This document shows, in pieces, positions 63,640-64,000 of a stretch of DNA of 64,000 nt. Both the position numbers and the translations under genes were made by a program. The DNA is from Heterocephalus glaber (Eukaryota; Chordata; Mammalia; Rodentia; Bathyergidae). Under the pieces are notes generated by a model, which did not search any database, was not told where the DNA came from, and worked only from the letters and a program-made list of their open reading frames with translations. The stretch spans positions 12,304,094 through 12,368,093 of the forward strand of contig NW_004624782.1 in the NCBI RefSeq assembly GCF_000247695.1. The letters are read 5' to 3'. Position 1 is the stretch's first letter; each line of letters begins with the position of its first letter.

Positions 63640-64000
63640 CCATTACCATGTACTCTAGAATGGAATATTTTGCGCTGAAAATCCCCTATTCATCATTCTC
63701 TCCCCACTCCTCCCAAGCGCCTGGCAACCACTGATCATTTTACTGTCTCCATGGCTGAGCCTTTCCCTGAATGTCACATAGCTGGAACCATACTGTACAT
63801 GGCCCTTTCAGAATGGCTTTTTTGCAGAGAGCAATATGCATTTAAGGGTCTTTCCAGTCTTTTCATGGCTAGATATCTGATTTCTATCACTGGATAATAT
63901 TCTATGGTCTGGATTTTCCATAATTGTGTATGTTTTTTTAATCCTTCACCAACCAAAGGACATCTTGGTTACTTCCAAGTTTTGGCAATTAAGACTAATG
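63640..64000 (-). mobile_element. L1 LINE 3' UTR, antisense, runs off the window
   Basis: The stretch ggcaaccactgatcatttta, gaaccatactgtacatggcc, actggataatattctatggt and ggacatcttggttacttcca is the antisense 3' UTR of an old L1 (L1M type). Confidence 0.8.

Overview
The window is nuclear DNA from a mammal, almost certainly a rodent of the squirrel-related group. The coding exons match two mammalian genes closely. The young repeats are rodent-type: B1 (7SL-derived) SINEs, tRNA-Ala-derived ID SINEs, and B1+ID composites of the MEN / B1-dID kind that are typical of Sciuridae and relatives. Old pan-mammalian repeats (MIR, MER20-like, L1M-type) lie underneath. The exact species cannot be fixed from the sequence. 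There is no bacterial, viral or CRISPR-like content.

Layout. (1) Positions 1 to about 16,585, + strand, hold the last ten coding exons and the 3' UTR of KATNIP (KIAA0556, katanin-interacting protein). They give about 408 C-terminal residues containing two copies of its repeated DUF4457-type domain. (2) About 16,585-20,530 is a GC-rich, tail-to-tail intergenic interval with no recognisable gene. (3) From about 20,530 to the right edge, on the - strand, lies the 3' part of GSG1L, the claudin-like AMPA-receptor auxiliary subunit. Its four last coding exons are at 60,901-60,790, 43,867-43,700, 29,872-29,805 and 22,677-22,580 and give about 147 C-terminal residues. They are followed by a 3' UTR running towards a poly(A) signal at 20,552-20,547. 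Exons further 5' lie beyond 64,000. All splice junctions quoted were read base by base, and every joined codon stays in frame.

The GSG1L introns carry most of the repeats. The largest structure is an ancient, nearly full-length L1 on the - strand (about 46.56-55.96 kb). It was later invaded by an LTR-like block, a processed ARPC1A retrocopy on the + strand with an exact 11-bp target-site duplication, a Tigger-like DNA transposon, a MEN SINE and an ID SINE. A second, rearranged L1 (29.9-31.25 kb, + strand) lies immediately upstream of the GSG1L 68-bp exon. It contains a 327-bp L1 5'-end fragment flanked by a perfect 16-bp duplication. A 17-bp tandem array at 34.47-34.86 kb is interrupted by a 100-N assembly gap.

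No new biological system was found. What deserves a second look is the exon architecture of the KATNIP domain duplication, the L1 next to a GSG1L splice acceptor, the L1 5'-fragment insertion, the almost intact ARPC1A retrocopy, a strand-asymmetric GC-rich block just before the last GSG1L exon, and a back-to-back inverted ID pair at 63.1-63.3 kb.
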